Position numbers and translations under genes: made by a program
In this document: piece by piece, positions 5,801 through 13,021 of the stretch
How positions within the stretch are numbered: the first letter of the stretch is position 1
Layout of the letters: every line of letters begins with the position of its first letter
The notes under the pieces: generated by a model
The model's database searches: none
What the model saw: only the letters and a program-made list of their open reading frames with translations
Told to the model about the DNA's origin: nothing
From: JALZVT01 sp964611345
Lineage (GTDB): Bacteria; Pseudomonadota; Gammaproteobacteria; Pseudomonadales; Azotimanducaceae
Assembly (NCBI GenBank): GCA_964611345.1
Contig: CAZSYU010000110.1
Span: forward strand, 1-13,387
Reading direction: 5' to 3'
DNA: 13,387 nt

Positions 5801-7035
5801 TGCGCAAATTCGTCGTTTCTGTGACAGCTATATTGGGCTTGTTTATTCTATTTTGGGCGAGTTCGCCGCGCCAAAACATAGTGTCCGACAGAGCACCGAC
5901 CCTGGCAGACTATGTGCCGGCGGCGATAGAAGAAGCGGGCATTCCGGGGCTGGCTTTGGCAATCATCCAGGATAAAAAAATTGTCCACATCGCCGGTTAT
6001 GGCCTTGCAGATGTCGAAACTGAACGGGCCATGACGCCGGTTACGCCGATTAACATAGCATCCATCAGCAAACCTATTCTGGGCATCTCGTTGTTGCAGT
6101 TACGCGAACAAGGACTGCTCGATCTTGATACTGATATAAACACCTATCTTCGGTTCCGGATTGATAACCCATACCTCGAAGACGAAGTGATCACTTTGCG
6201 TCATCTGGCCAGCCATTCATCTGGCATTGCAGATTTTATTGATCCCGATGATTGGACCCACAATGTCGACCCGCAAGTTTCTTTGAACGCTTATATTAGA
6301 GGATTGCTCACCCCAAGTGGCGAAAGATATAAAGGGGGAGCGCATTACCTGGAGCATGAACCGGGAGCAACGCGGGAATATAGCAATCTTGCTGCAGGCG
6401 TAGCGGGTGCTGTTGCTGAAAGTATCGGCGAAACGTCTCTGGAAAATCTGACCCAGAGGAGCATATTCGGTCCTTTGGGAATGAAAAACACATCTTGGTT
6501 GCTCAGAAATTTTACTCAAGATGAACTCGCGGTGCGTTATGAGGTTCGACAGTGCATCCCGTACACTGGCGTTTGCGCCACAAGTATCGAACCCGTCGCA
6601 AATTACTTGATCTCAAAAGTCTTTCGACCGGCTAAAGGTTATAAAAGTTTTGAAGCGTATCCACACTATGGAAACCCGAACTACCCGGATGGAGGCCTTC
6701 ATGCGTCGGTTTCTGATCTTTCGAAGCTGACACTTTGGCTCTTGCAAAGGGGAGAACAGTCAAACCTTGAGTTACTAAGCGACGATAGCTTTTCGGAAAT
6801 GCTGAGTCTTCAATTGCCTGACGATATATCCACGCGTCAGCGATTTTTCTGGAGAGATAGATATGGCCTTACAGGTCATGCAGGTTCTGACCGAGGCATA
6901 TTTTCCAGCCTATACTTCGACATAGAAAGCGGCGATGCGATCATCGTGTTGATGAATCGCACACCCGACGGGGATACAGAAGCTGCGATGGAAAGCATCA
7001 TCAAACGAGCAAAGTTGGAGTATTTTCGCAAGTAA
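5800..7035 (+). CDS. membrane-anchored serine hydrolase, class C beta-lactamase-like family
   Basis: The product has 411 residues. Residues 5-21 are a hydrophobic signal anchor, so the enzyme probably faces the periplasm. The catalytic elements of the serine beta-lactamase/PBP-like fold (Pfam Beta-lactamase) are visible: SISK at 88-91 (nucleophile Ser88, Lys91), YSN at 194-196 (tyrosine general base), and HAG at 360-362 in place of KTG. Other family blocks are HLASHSSGI (135-143) and the FGPLGMKNT stretch (223-231). HAG is common in the esterase and peptidase members, so esterase, D-aminopeptidase or amidase-like activity is more likely than real beta-lactam hydrolysis. The substrate is unknown. 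The ATG has GGAAG 8 nt upstream and overlaps the stop of a short upstream frame. The gene stands alone, with a weak hairpin at 7053 behind it. Confidence 0.9.
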   Translation: MRKFVVSVTAILGLFILFWASSPRQNIVSDRAPTLADYVPAAIEEAGIPGLALAIIQDKKIVHIAGYGLADVETERAMTPVTPINIASISKPILGISLLQLREQGLLDLDTDINTYLRFRIDNPYLEDEVITLRHLASHSSGIADFIDPDDWTHNVDPQVSLNAYIRGLLTPSGERYKGGAHYLEHEPGATREYSNLAAGVAGAVAESIGETSLENLTQRSIFGPLGMKNTSWLLRNFTQDELAVRYEVRQCIPYTGVCATSIEPVANYLISKVFRPAKGYKSFEAYPHYGNPNYPDGGLHASVSDLSKLTLWLLQRGEQSNLELLSDDSFSEMLSLQLPDDISTRQRFFWRDRYGLTGHAGSDRGIFSSLYFDIESGDAIIVLMNRTPDGDTEAAMESIIKRAKLEYFRK

Positions 7036-7052
7036 TTAGTGTCTTGCTTCGG

Positions 7053-7074
7053 GCGGCTCCTGCCGCACATTTTG
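7053..7074 (+). terminator. weak intrinsic terminator after the serine hydrolase
   Basis: GCGGC-TCCT-GCCGC (7053-7066) forms a compact 5-bp GC hairpin followed by ACATTTT, 17 bp past the hydrolase stop. The T tract is short. A second dyad, GAGTCC/GGACTC (7075-7103) with a 17-nt loop, lies just beyond. Confidence 0.4.
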
Positions 7075-7143
7075 GAGTCCGTTTTGGGGCGAATTTAGGA
7101 CTCTGAAAATTGCGGAGAATAGTAAGAATAACCTACCTTTTCC

Positions 7144-7341
7144 TTGATTGCCCTGTTTACAGAATCAAGTGGTTTTGAAGTTGACCCAGTCCAGGCTTGG
7201 CGAGTTTGGTGTAACAAACATAGACGGCACTCGATCCGTTGTGGGGACTGTTGCTGTTTACTACCTCATTTTTGCCGGCTACCAACTGCGGACAAAGCCG
7301 CCATAGCTCAAGGTTTTCAACCAGAGTATGAGATTTGGTAA
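7144..7341 (+). pseudogene. possible frameshifted coding debris (unidentified small membrane protein)
   Basis: In the gap after the serine hydrolase, protein-like stretches switch frame. One frame gives SSGFEVDPVQAW (~7168-7200), the next gives FGVTNIDGTRSVVGTVAVYYLIFAGYQL (from 7205 until a stop at about 7306), and the first frame then resumes with KAAIAQGFQPEYEIW before the stop at 7339-7341. Joined, they would resemble a small protein with one hydrophobic helix, as if two indels had broken a gene. No family could be assigned, no ribosome binding site was found, and it may be chance. Confidence 0.2.
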
Positions 7342-7387
7342 AAAGTAGGGTAGTCGTTCAAGAAATTGATTCGCTAACCTCAATGGC

Positions 7388-7592
7388 TGATACGGCCTGA
7401 GAATTCCCGACACCTTTTATGGTAAAAATCTTATCAACCTCAAGAGGTGAATCATGAGAAAGGGAATCCGTTACACGGATGAGTTCAAGCAGCAGTTCGA
7501 TCAGCCGGATAACCTTAATATCTTTCGCATTGAGCGAGTGTTCAGACCCGACTTTTAGGTGATTTCCTAAACTGTCCGAAAATCCAACGTCA
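7388..7592 (+). mobile_element. remnant of an IS3-family insertion sequence (both ends plus start of orfA)
   Basis: The left end TGATACGGCCTGAGAATTCC at 7388 and the right end, read on the minus strand as TGACGTTGGATTTTCGGACA from 7592, look like imperfect terminal inverted repeats. The aligned cores (CTGAGAATTCCCGACA and TTGGATTTTCGGACA) match at about 11 of 15 positions, and the outer ends are TG/CA. From ATG at 7454, after a good AGAGGTGA ribosome binding site, the frame reads MRKGIRYTDEFKQ, which resembles the N terminus of IS3-family OrfA (the YTDEFK block). The rest of orfA and all of orfB are missing; the frame stops at 7556. The total length is about 205 bp. No target-site duplication was found (GGC on the left, CCT on the right). 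The identification is from memory of the family, not from a search. Confidence 0.45.
7454..7558 (+). pseudogene. 5' fragment of an IS3-family orfA transposase gene
   Basis: This is a 34-codon frame. Codons 1-13 encode MRKGIRYTDEFKQ, like the start of the OrfA helix-turn-helix protein of IS3-family elements. The similarity then stops abruptly (QFDQPDNL and on) and TAG follows at 7556-7558. Full OrfA proteins are about 90-100 residues, so the DNA-binding domain is lost and the fragment is inactive. The ribosome binding site AGAGGTGA, 3 nt before the ATG, is preserved. Confidence 0.45.
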
Positions 7593-8156
7593 CCTAAGCG
7601 CAGCCCAAACGACAACAGCAACCTGTATTTGTTTGTTTACGCCCATTTTCTTAAAGAGCTGTTTAAGATGGGATCTAACAGTGTTTTTTGTGAGAAAATG
7701 ACTGTCTGCAAATTCCACAAGGTCTTTCCCACGACTGAGGTGCAGACTTAGTTGTGCTTCTCTAGGGGTAAGGCCAAACGCTTCCATAATTCTTGGCTGA
7801 TCGACTTCGCTATCGTCAGCACCAGGCGAGCGTATCAAACCAAGAACAACACCATCGTCTGTCCTTTCGCAATACTGGAGAGATAGGACAATCGCATCGG
7901 TTGCGTCACCGCCGAGTACAAACCATGATTCTCTTCGACCCCGCTCCAAAAAGCATTTGGAGAGTTTGTTGCAGAAGTTTCTCTGGTTAGCTCCGTTGTG
8001 CGTTGTAATCTTTCCGTTTGCGATAAAAAAAGAAGCAGCCTGCAACTGACTCTCAGCCAAGGGAGAGCAGTACAACACATCGCCAACCTTGTCGAATACG
8101 ACGAGCCCCATTTTTCGTCGGTCGACGATTGCTTCAGCAATATCAGTTTCGTACAC
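7590..8156 (-). CDS. LuxR-type transcriptional regulator, short form lacking the usual N-terminal region
   Basis: The product has 188 residues from GTG at 8156, with GGGAAGG just upstream. Residues ~126-185 are a GerE/LuxR helix-turn-helix: FGLTPREAQLSLHLSRGK, then FLTKNTVRSHLKQLFKKMGV. Residues ~10-112 resemble the PAS-like region of larger LuxR regulators (GLVVFDKVGDVLYCSPLAESQL, and the strand DGVVLGLIRSP). Those relatives usually carry ~150 or more extra residues in front. Here an in-frame TAG four codons upstream of the GTG rules out a longer form, and no N-terminal segment was recognised in other frames. The signal sensed is unknown. The TGA stop (7590-7592) coincides with the outer end of the IS3-like remnant, so the element may have supplied the stop codon. 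The nearest candidate target is itself or the divergent debris; no partner is obvious. Confidence 0.8.
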   Translation of the reverse strand: MYETDIAEAIVDRRKMGLVVFDKVGDVLYCSPLAESQLQAASFFIANGKITTHNGANQRNFCNKLSKCFLERGRRESWFVLGGDATDAIVLSLQYCERTDDGVVLGLIRSPGADDSEVDQPRIMEAFGLTPREAQLSLHLSRGKDLVEFADSHFLTKNTVRSHLKQLFKKMGVNKQIQVAVVVWAALR

Positions 8157-8289
8157 AAGCCTTCCCTAGAATGATCAATCTCATCACGCTCTTTCGTTGT
8201 CTCAAAACTTGAAAGAAACGGCTTAGAAAGATGCGATTCGAATCCCTTCGCTTACGATCTGTCCCCCGTACTGCGCGCTCGCTTTTTCT

Positions 8290-8330
8290 GGCTTTCGAGC
8301 TTTCAGTCACCGAATGGCTGAAAGAAAGCC
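8290..8330. repeat. hairpin-forming inverted repeat upstream of the LuxR-type gene
   Basis: CTTTCAG (8300-8306) pairs with CTGAAAG (8318-8324) across an 11-nt loop. The outer arms GGCTTT (8290-8295) and AAAGCC (8325-8330) extend the stem by 6 bp after a 4-nt bulge. No T tract follows on either strand. It lies about 135 bp upstream of the regulator start and could be an operator or leader fold. The 478-bp gap 8157-8634 otherwise contains only the terminator candidate at 8408-8436 and no convincing gene. Confidence 0.4.
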
Positions 8331-8407
8331 GACTACCTGCGCAAACGCAGTGAAATTTTACAATAGATTTTCATTTATCGCTCTACCTCAAATGGGGTAG
8401 GTGGGCG

Positions 8408-8436
8408 AAAAAAAGTAGCGAGCACCAAACAGTGCT
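8408..8436 (-). terminator. possible intrinsic terminator downstream of the ior operon
   Basis: Read on the minus strand, AGCAC-TGTTTG-GTGCT (8436-8421) is followed by CGCTAC and then seven T residues (8414-8408). The stem is only 5 bp and the T tract starts 6 nt late, so it is a weak candidate. It lies about 200 bp beyond the stop of the MFS gene and before the LuxR-type gene on the same strand, where a transcript end is expected. Confidence 0.3.
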
Positions 8437-8634
8437 AATCGGCTGTAGAGCCCGCTGTGTCGACGTTTAGAGCTGTTGCCCGTACGCGCCGGTTCGATTG
8501 AAAGCCAACAATATTATCAGCATTCTGTCTGCTGACTGACACTCCACCCCATTTTAGGTACTTGCGCATTGGAAAAATATATAGTAGGGACATAACCACC
8601 TTCAGCTCAAGTTAGGCAAACCGAGCCGCTCAAA

Positions 8635-9957
8635 CTATCCCCTCCTACTCGCCCCTGCGGGCAGTGTATGACGATGTAACCACCAGATCATGCTCGCGGA
8701 CAAAAGCACCGGTAGACCGAATGCGCCATACAGTTGTGTCATGTTCCAGTCGGATGCGATCAGGTAACCACTTGCGAGTGGTCCAGCGATAGCACCAAGT
8801 CGGCCAAGACCTACTCCGACGCCTGTTGCAGTTGCTCGAAGACCTGCGGCAAACAAGCCTGGAGTAAGAACGTAAAGTCCAACCATGGAACCTAGCAGGA
8901 AGATGCCCATAACGAATGCTGAAGACAGCATAAGAGCGAGGTCGGTGTTTTGCGCAAACAACCACATCGTTGGCGCGGTTAACAGCATGAACACAGCGGT
9001 TAACATTCGGGGATGGAACCTGGCAGCGAACCAACCGAGCAGTAAGCCACCAATGATACCTCCCAGGCTGAGCACAATACCTCCAGAGATACCCGCGCTG
9101 AGTTTGAGGCCAGAATCAACCAATAGTTTAGGCGTCCAGTTGGCTACAAAATAAAAGCTTGCCATGACAAAGAAGAATGCCAGCGACAAGACTGTAGTTC
9201 GTAGTGCAACGTCTGGAGTTAGCAGCGCCCGGTAGCCCTGCTCATTAGATGTGCGTTGTGGCGGCGCTGGTAGTTGCGTAAGCGAAGGCAGCTGTAGACG
9301 AGACCGAATAGCGTTCAGACGCGACAACGCGTCTTTCGGGCGGTTGGTAATCAGGTAGTCCATCGATTCGGGGAGGTAGCGTAGTGCGGCTAACCATGCG
9401 ACAAGGGACAGACCGGCACCCACCCAGAAGATACCGCGCCAGCCCATGCTGAAAATCACGACCACAGCAACCAGGCCGCCGAGGATGCCGCCTGCCGGAT
9501 AACCCGATTGCATCGCTGCTATGGCAAAGTCGCGACGTTTTGTTGGAGCAAATTCGGCCACCAGTGTATTCAGGCTGGGGACAATGACGCCTACCCCAGC
9601 ACCCACCAGAAATCGCCAGAGTGCCAATGTTTCCGCAGACGCAGAAAGCGCTGAACCGATCATCCCAGCTGTGACAATGATTAGACTTGACAGTATTGCC
9701 CGGCGTCGACCCACATAGTCGGCGACGCCCGCTACGAACACTGAAGAGAGAACCATGCCTAAGAGTCCAACACTGAACAGAATGCCCAGACGCTCCGGGG
9801 ATAGCCCCCACTCTGATGCGATGGAGGGCGCAGCGAAAGAGATCGAGAGTACGTCGAAGCCGTCGAGCAGGTTTATGGCAAACGCGCAAACCACAGCCTT
9901 TACTCGGAAACCGACTACTCCTTCTTCGTGAGACGACAATTTTTCGCTGACGCTCAC
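8635..9957 (-). CDS. MFS transporter, aromatic acid:H+ symporter (AAHS) type
   Basis: The product has 440 residues and twelve predicted membrane helices. The N-terminal helix carries LDGFDVLSISFAAPSI (31-46), with the paired acidic residues D32 and D35 of the DGFD motif that marks the AAHS family (PcaK, BenK and relatives). The loop 2-3 MFS signature appears as GVADYVGRRR (77-86), and GWFAARFHPRM is its counterpart in the second half. Helix 4 has RFLVGAGVGVIVPSLNTLVAEFAP. The family imports benzoate, hydroxybenzoates, protocatechuate and similar acids with protons; the exact substrate cannot be read. The start is GTG at 9957, 10 bp after the thioesterase stop, without a clear Shine-Dalgarno, which suggests coupling to the upstream gene. 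It is the last gene of the ior operon, and its job is probably uptake of the aromatic acid processed there. Confidence 0.88.
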   Translation of the reverse strand: MSVSEKLSSHEEGVVGFRVKAVVCAFAINLLDGFDVLSISFAAPSIASEWGLSPERLGILFSVGLLGMVLSSVFVAGVADYVGRRRAILSSLIIVTAGMIGSALSASAETLALWRFLVGAGVGVIVPSLNTLVAEFAPTKRRDFAIAAMQSGYPAGGILGGLVAVVVIFSMGWRGIFWVGAGLSLVAWLAALRYLPESMDYLITNRPKDALSRLNAIRSRLQLPSLTQLPAPPQRTSNEQGYRALLTPDVALRTTVLSLAFFFVMASFYFVANWTPKLLVDSGLKLSAGISGGIVLSLGGIIGGLLLGWFAARFHPRMLTAVFMLLTAPTMWLFAQNTDLALMLSSAFVMGIFLLGSMVGLYVLTPGLFAAGLRATATGVGVGLGRLGAIAGPLASGYLIASDWNMTQLYGAFGLPVLLSASMIWWLHRHTLPAGASRRG

Positions 9958-9967
9958 TGCGATTGAT

Positions 9968-10414
9968 CTAGCCAGCTTCGTTTTTTTCTGCAGAGCCGAC
10001 CGAAGCTCCGAGGAGTGCTCGCAGATTGTCGGGAATACGTATAGCTTTCAGGGTTCCGTCTTCCTGAATCTCGGCGTACACCCGGGTAGCGGTACCACTG
10101 GTCACTAGTGCTTCATCATCGCGGCGATTGGCAGTGCATTGCCATTGCAAAGTTGAGTTGGTGATTTCTATGGCTTCTATTCGGGTAACAATTTTATCGC
10201 CATAAGCGGCTGGCCCTACGAATTCGAAATTGATTCGTCCCATGACGAACGCGGTTCGGTCGTTTTCAACCATTTGTTTGACCGGGTACCCAGCCTGAGC
10301 GAAAAATTCGTGCTCTGCGTCGTTAAACCAGGCCAGCATTCGCGGGAAATAGACCAGGCCGAAGGGGTCCGACTCACCCCATTCGACCGTAATTTCGCGA
10401 TAGTAAACCAGCAT
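9968..10414 (-). CDS. acyl-CoA thioesterase, 4-hydroxybenzoyl-CoA thioesterase (hot-dog) family
   Basis: The product has 148 residues, the usual length for a single hot-dog domain. The N-terminal motif EWGESDPFGLVYFPRMLAWF corresponds to the 4HBT signature (WGD-DPAGIV-YPRY-EW), with the catalytic aspartate at D16. The following helix is NDAEHEFFAQAGYP, and the core strands carry RINFEFVGPAAYGDKIVTRIEA. Members hydrolyse aromatic or acyl-CoA thioesters in the cytoplasm. In this operon it could release an aryl-acetate and free CoA after IorAB has made the CoA ester, or relieve CoA trapping; this is inferred from context. The ATG at 10414 lies 16 bp after the second MarR gene and has only a weak purine stretch (AGAGAC) upstream, so translation may depend on its neighbours. 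Confidence 0.85.
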   Translation of the reverse strand: MLVYYREITVEWGESDPFGLVYFPRMLAWFNDAEHEFFAQAGYPVKQMVENDRTAFVMGRINFEFVGPAAYGDKIVTRIEAIEITNSTLQWQCTANRRDDEALVTSGTATRVYAEIQEDGTLKAIRIPDNLRALLGASVGSAEKNEAG

Positions 10415-10430
10415 AGTTGAAGTCTCTATT

Positions 10431-10925
10431 TTAGGCCGAACGGCGTAGCTCGTCGGATAGTTTGGTGAGTAGATCGTTTAGCAACAGAATGTCACGATCG
10501 CTAATTGATCGAGTAGCTTGTTGGTACACCTGACTTGCGGCTTCGCGGATTACCTCCACAGCTTCTTCCCCTTTGGTTTGCAGATGTACGTCGGTCGCAC
10601 GTTTGTCGTCTTTGTTGGGTGCAAGCCTAACATAGCCTTCTTTCTCTAACCGTTGGGCTACTTTGGTCATCGTAGAGAGTTTCATGACCGAGCGTCTGGA
10701 TATTTCGGAAACTGTGCTGGGGCTTTGTTCGTGCAATACCATGAGTACTCGCCAGCGTGGGAGGTCCATACCCACGGCCTTGAGCGAACGTTCCATTACC
10801 AAGGTGTATAGGCCGGTGGCTTGAGTCATCAGATAAAACGGCGATTGCTCGAGCGTAAATTCTGCTAACGCTGGGTCGGCATGTAGTTTCTGATTGGCGG
10901 CGATTGGATCGGAAGAACTGGTCAT
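10431..10925 (-). CDS. MarR-family transcriptional regulator (second of two)
   Basis: The product has 164 residues. The winged helix-turn-helix covers residues ~55-118: LPRWRVLMVLHEQSPSTVSE, recognition helix around SVMKLSTMTKVAQRLEKEGYV, and wing DKRATDVHLQ (107-116). Flanking helices (29-53 and ~120-160) would form the dimer interface. MarR proteins usually repress operons for aromatic degradation or efflux and are released by small phenolic or CoA-ester ligands. Its ATG overlaps the stop of the preceding marR by 4 nt (ATGA), so the two are probably co-translated. The sequence differs clearly from the first MarR, so this is not a recent tandem duplication. The ligand is unknown; aryl-CoA or the aromatic acid are guesses from context. 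Confidence 0.88.
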   Translation of the reverse strand: MTSSSDPIAANQKLHADPALAEFTLEQSPFYLMTQATGLYTLVMERSLKAVGMDLPRWRVLMVLHEQSPSTVSEISRRSVMKLSTMTKVAQRLEKEGYVRLAPNKDDKRATDVHLQTKGEEAVEVIREAASQVYQQATRSISDRDILLLNDLLTKLSDELRRSA

Positions 10926-11437
10926 TCTCCGGCACTTTTTTTCAGGTTAGCTAGAGATTTCATCAGATTTTGCATCTGGTTTTCTGACAGATTGGCAAAC
11001 ATACCCTGCACCCAGGCTTCGTGTTCCTCCGCCATGGTCTTGAATGCCGTTCGACCTTTTTTTGTCAAAGCAACCACAAAGGTTCTGCGACTGTCCGGAT
11101 GAGGCGTTTTGGAAACATAGCCATCTTTCAGAAGTTGGGTTACCAGGCCCGTTACATTGCCACCAGAGACCATCATGCGTTGCGACAGCGCACCCATGCT
11201 GAGGCCGTCAGGTTCGCGGTCGAGTTGGGACAGGAGATCAAAGCGGGGTAGGGTGGTGTCGAATTCGGTGCGCAACTTCGAGCGTAGCTGCGTCTCGATC
11301 AGGTTGGTGCAAGTGAGCAAGCGTAGCCACAGCCGCAGCGCGATGTGATCATCCTGGTGCGCGCGAGTTTCAGAATCGCTGTTTGCGTTAGCAGATTTTT
11401 GGTGGGTTGCCATGTACGGTTGTGTTTGCCAGGTCAC
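10922..11437 (-). CDS. MarR-family transcriptional regulator (first of two)
   Basis: The product has 171 residues from GTG at 11437, or 163 from ATG at 11413; neither start has a good Shine-Dalgarno, so the first eight residues are uncertain. The winged helix-turn-helix is at ~64-126: LPRFDLLSQLDREPDGLSMG, recognition helix MVSGGNVTGLVTQLLKDGYV (89-108), and wing PDSRRTFVVAL (114-124). A dimerisation helix precedes it (HIALRLWLRLLTCTNLIETQ, 31-50). It lies 36 bp after iorB and overlaps the next marR by 4 nt. It is probably an autoregulating repressor of the ior operon that responds to a pathway intermediate; this comes from family habit and position, not from a visible operator, since the operon promoter is outside the window. 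Confidence 0.87.
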   Translation of the reverse strand: MTWQTQPYMATHQKSANANSDSETRAHQDDHIALRLWLRLLTCTNLIETQLRSKLRTEFDTTLPRFDLLSQLDREPDGLSMGALSQRMMVSGGNVTGLVTQLLKDGYVSKTPHPDSRRTFVVALTKKGRTAFKTMAEEHEAWVQGMFANLSENQMQNLMKSLANLKKSAGE

Positions 11438-11473
11438 TCTACGGGTATGGGAGTTTACTTCTTCGGCTGCCTG

Positions 11474-13021
11474 CTAGGTAGAGGATTCTGCTGGAGCCTG
11501 CAGCAGCTCATCCATTAGCACCTTAAAGGCCGAACTGTCGTCGTCTTGCAGGGCTGCCTGAGTCAGATCACGAATTTGTTCTGGCGCCTGATGGTGCTTG
11601 AGGTTCGTGAGGCTCGTCAGAATCTGTGTAACCTGGTGATACCCGCGCTCCCGCGTCGCGCCATAACCCTTTATCAGGCCGCCCGCCTGGGCCACAGCCA
11701 GCGCGAGCTCTGGGCTGTGTTTTTTGTCCAGTACTGCTTCGGCCCAGTCATTGATCCGACGCGCCTCGCATTGATGCATGTGGGTGCCTCTTCGAAACCG
11801 GCGCAGACCCGCAAGCCCGCGCAGCAACAGGAATACGCCGAGGTGATTGGTCGGTAGCTGTTTACCCCCGGTGAAGAGACCAATAAGCCGGCGGGCCGTT
11901 GGGGACTTAAGCAGGGCCGCGCCTATCTTGTGTGGCAACACGCCGCAAATCTCCTCAACCCGGGGTTTAAAGAAATCGCGCACCTCAACCACCTGATCAG
12001 CAGTGGCAAGCACCTCTTCGTGCAGACGCTGTGTTCTTGCCGCGCTGACCTTCAGGTGGGCAACACGAATAATGTCTTCGAAACCCATCCACAGAGCGAG
12101 ATGTTTTGCGAACGTAATACTCAGGCGATAGTCTGACGCGTCTATCTCTCGAGCGACACAACGTTCGACTTTGTCGAGGTACGCATGGGCATAGTCAAAG
12201 TCGAGGTAGTTAACCAGTTTTTTTGCACCGTGATAGGCAGTGGGTTGCAACTCTGAGGGCAGCTTGGCAATGCGTTCCAGTATCTTCTTGCCCGGGCCAG
12301 TAGTGGCTTTGGGTATTGTAAATTCGACTGCAGTGGGTGGCTCGTAGTGGCCCACGTTTGCTGCTTGAACACTGGTGTCGGTGCTCGCCATTGATTGTTG
12401 TTCGCTGGCTGCAGCGTAAGCCGCATCAAATGCAGCCAGGTTGTTTTCAACCTGTACGCCACTCGCCTCAATCACCGCTTTAAATGCCGCCGGTGGCAGG
12501 GGTAGAGCTTTGGCTGCAGCAACAGCGCCGTATAGGGTGGCGCTTATGACTGTGTTGTGAGCAGAAGCCATTGCTTGCAAATCAAACATGATCAGTTTTT
12601 GCGCGCGTTCGCTTGCAATGCTGCGGAGTGCCTGTGCGTCTATAACGCTGTCTCTTACCGCGGCTCGCTCGCCGATGGCGTAAACTCGATGGTCTGAAGT
12701 GATTAGAGTTGTGCGCCCTGGTGACACAAACCCTCGCTGCACCATCCGTCCCGCTTCCACAATTTCGGATGACACCACAAGGTCGACGCTGTTCTGCATT
12801 GGAAATAGTGACATGACCGGTTGGATGTTCTTGTCAGGCACTTCCTCTGGGTATATCTCGAGGTAGTAAATTGTGGCGCCGGTTCGCTGGGCAACGCCAG
12901 GAACGGAGGTGGCTTGAGTTGACCAGCCAGCGTTGTGTGCTGCCTGTTCAATCCAGTCAAGTAAAACACCCCCACCCTGACCGCCTAGCGCTGCGACAAC
13001 AATGTTGATTGTGGAAGTCAT
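11474..13021 (-). CDS. iorB: indolepyruvate oxidoreductase subunit beta, long form with DUF6537-like C-terminal region
   Basis: The product has 515 residues from ATG at 13021, which overlaps the iorA stop as ATGA. Residues ~8-200 are the pyruvate:ferredoxin oxidoreductase gamma-type domain: ALGGQGGGVLLDWI (11-24), the ATSVPGVAQRTGATIYYLEI block (37-56), and FDLQAMASAHNTVISATLYGA. Residues ~245-485 are the extra helical region found in long IorB proteins (KKILERIAKLPS, then NYLDFDYAHAYLDKVE, and KGYGATRERG at 451-460). Short archaeal-type IorB ends near residue 200. With IorA it converts aryl-2-oxoacids such as indolepyruvate or phenylpyruvate plus CoA to aryl-acetyl-CoA and CO2, reducing an electron acceptor. 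The frame is open upstream to 13273, but that stretch overlaps iorA and has no family resemblance, so the ATGA-coupled start was chosen. Confidence 0.9.
   Translation of the reverse strand: MTSTINIVVAALGGQGGGVLLDWIEQAAHNAGWSTQATSVPGVAQRTGATIYYLEIYPEEVPDKNIQPVMSLFPMQNSVDLVVSSEIVEAGRMVQRGFVSPGRTTLITSDHRVYAIGERAAVRDSVIDAQALRSIASERAQKLIMFDLQAMASAHNTVISATLYGAVAAAKALPLPPAAFKAVIEASGVQVENNLAAFDAAYAAASEQQSMASTDTSVQAANVGHYEPPTAVEFTIPKATTGPGKKILERIAKLPSELQPTAYHGAKKLVNYLDFDYAHAYLDKVERCVAREIDASDYRLSITFAKHLALWMGFEDIIRVAHLKVSAARTQRLHEEVLATADQVVEVRDFFKPRVEEICGVLPHKIGAALLKSPTARRLIGLFTGGKQLPTNHLGVFLLLRGLAGLRRFRRGTHMHQCEARRINDWAEAVLDKKHSPELALAVAQAGGLIKGYGATRERGYHQVTQILTSLTNLKHHQAPEQIRDLTQAALQDDDSSAFKVLMDELLQAPAESST

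Noticed and set aside
7358..7621. Minus-strand 87-residue frame after the LuxR-type gene
   Set aside because: Its codons look fairly natural, but it starts with TTG inside luxR, has no ribosome binding site, and lies antisense to the IS3-like remnant. It remains the main alternative reading of that stretch.
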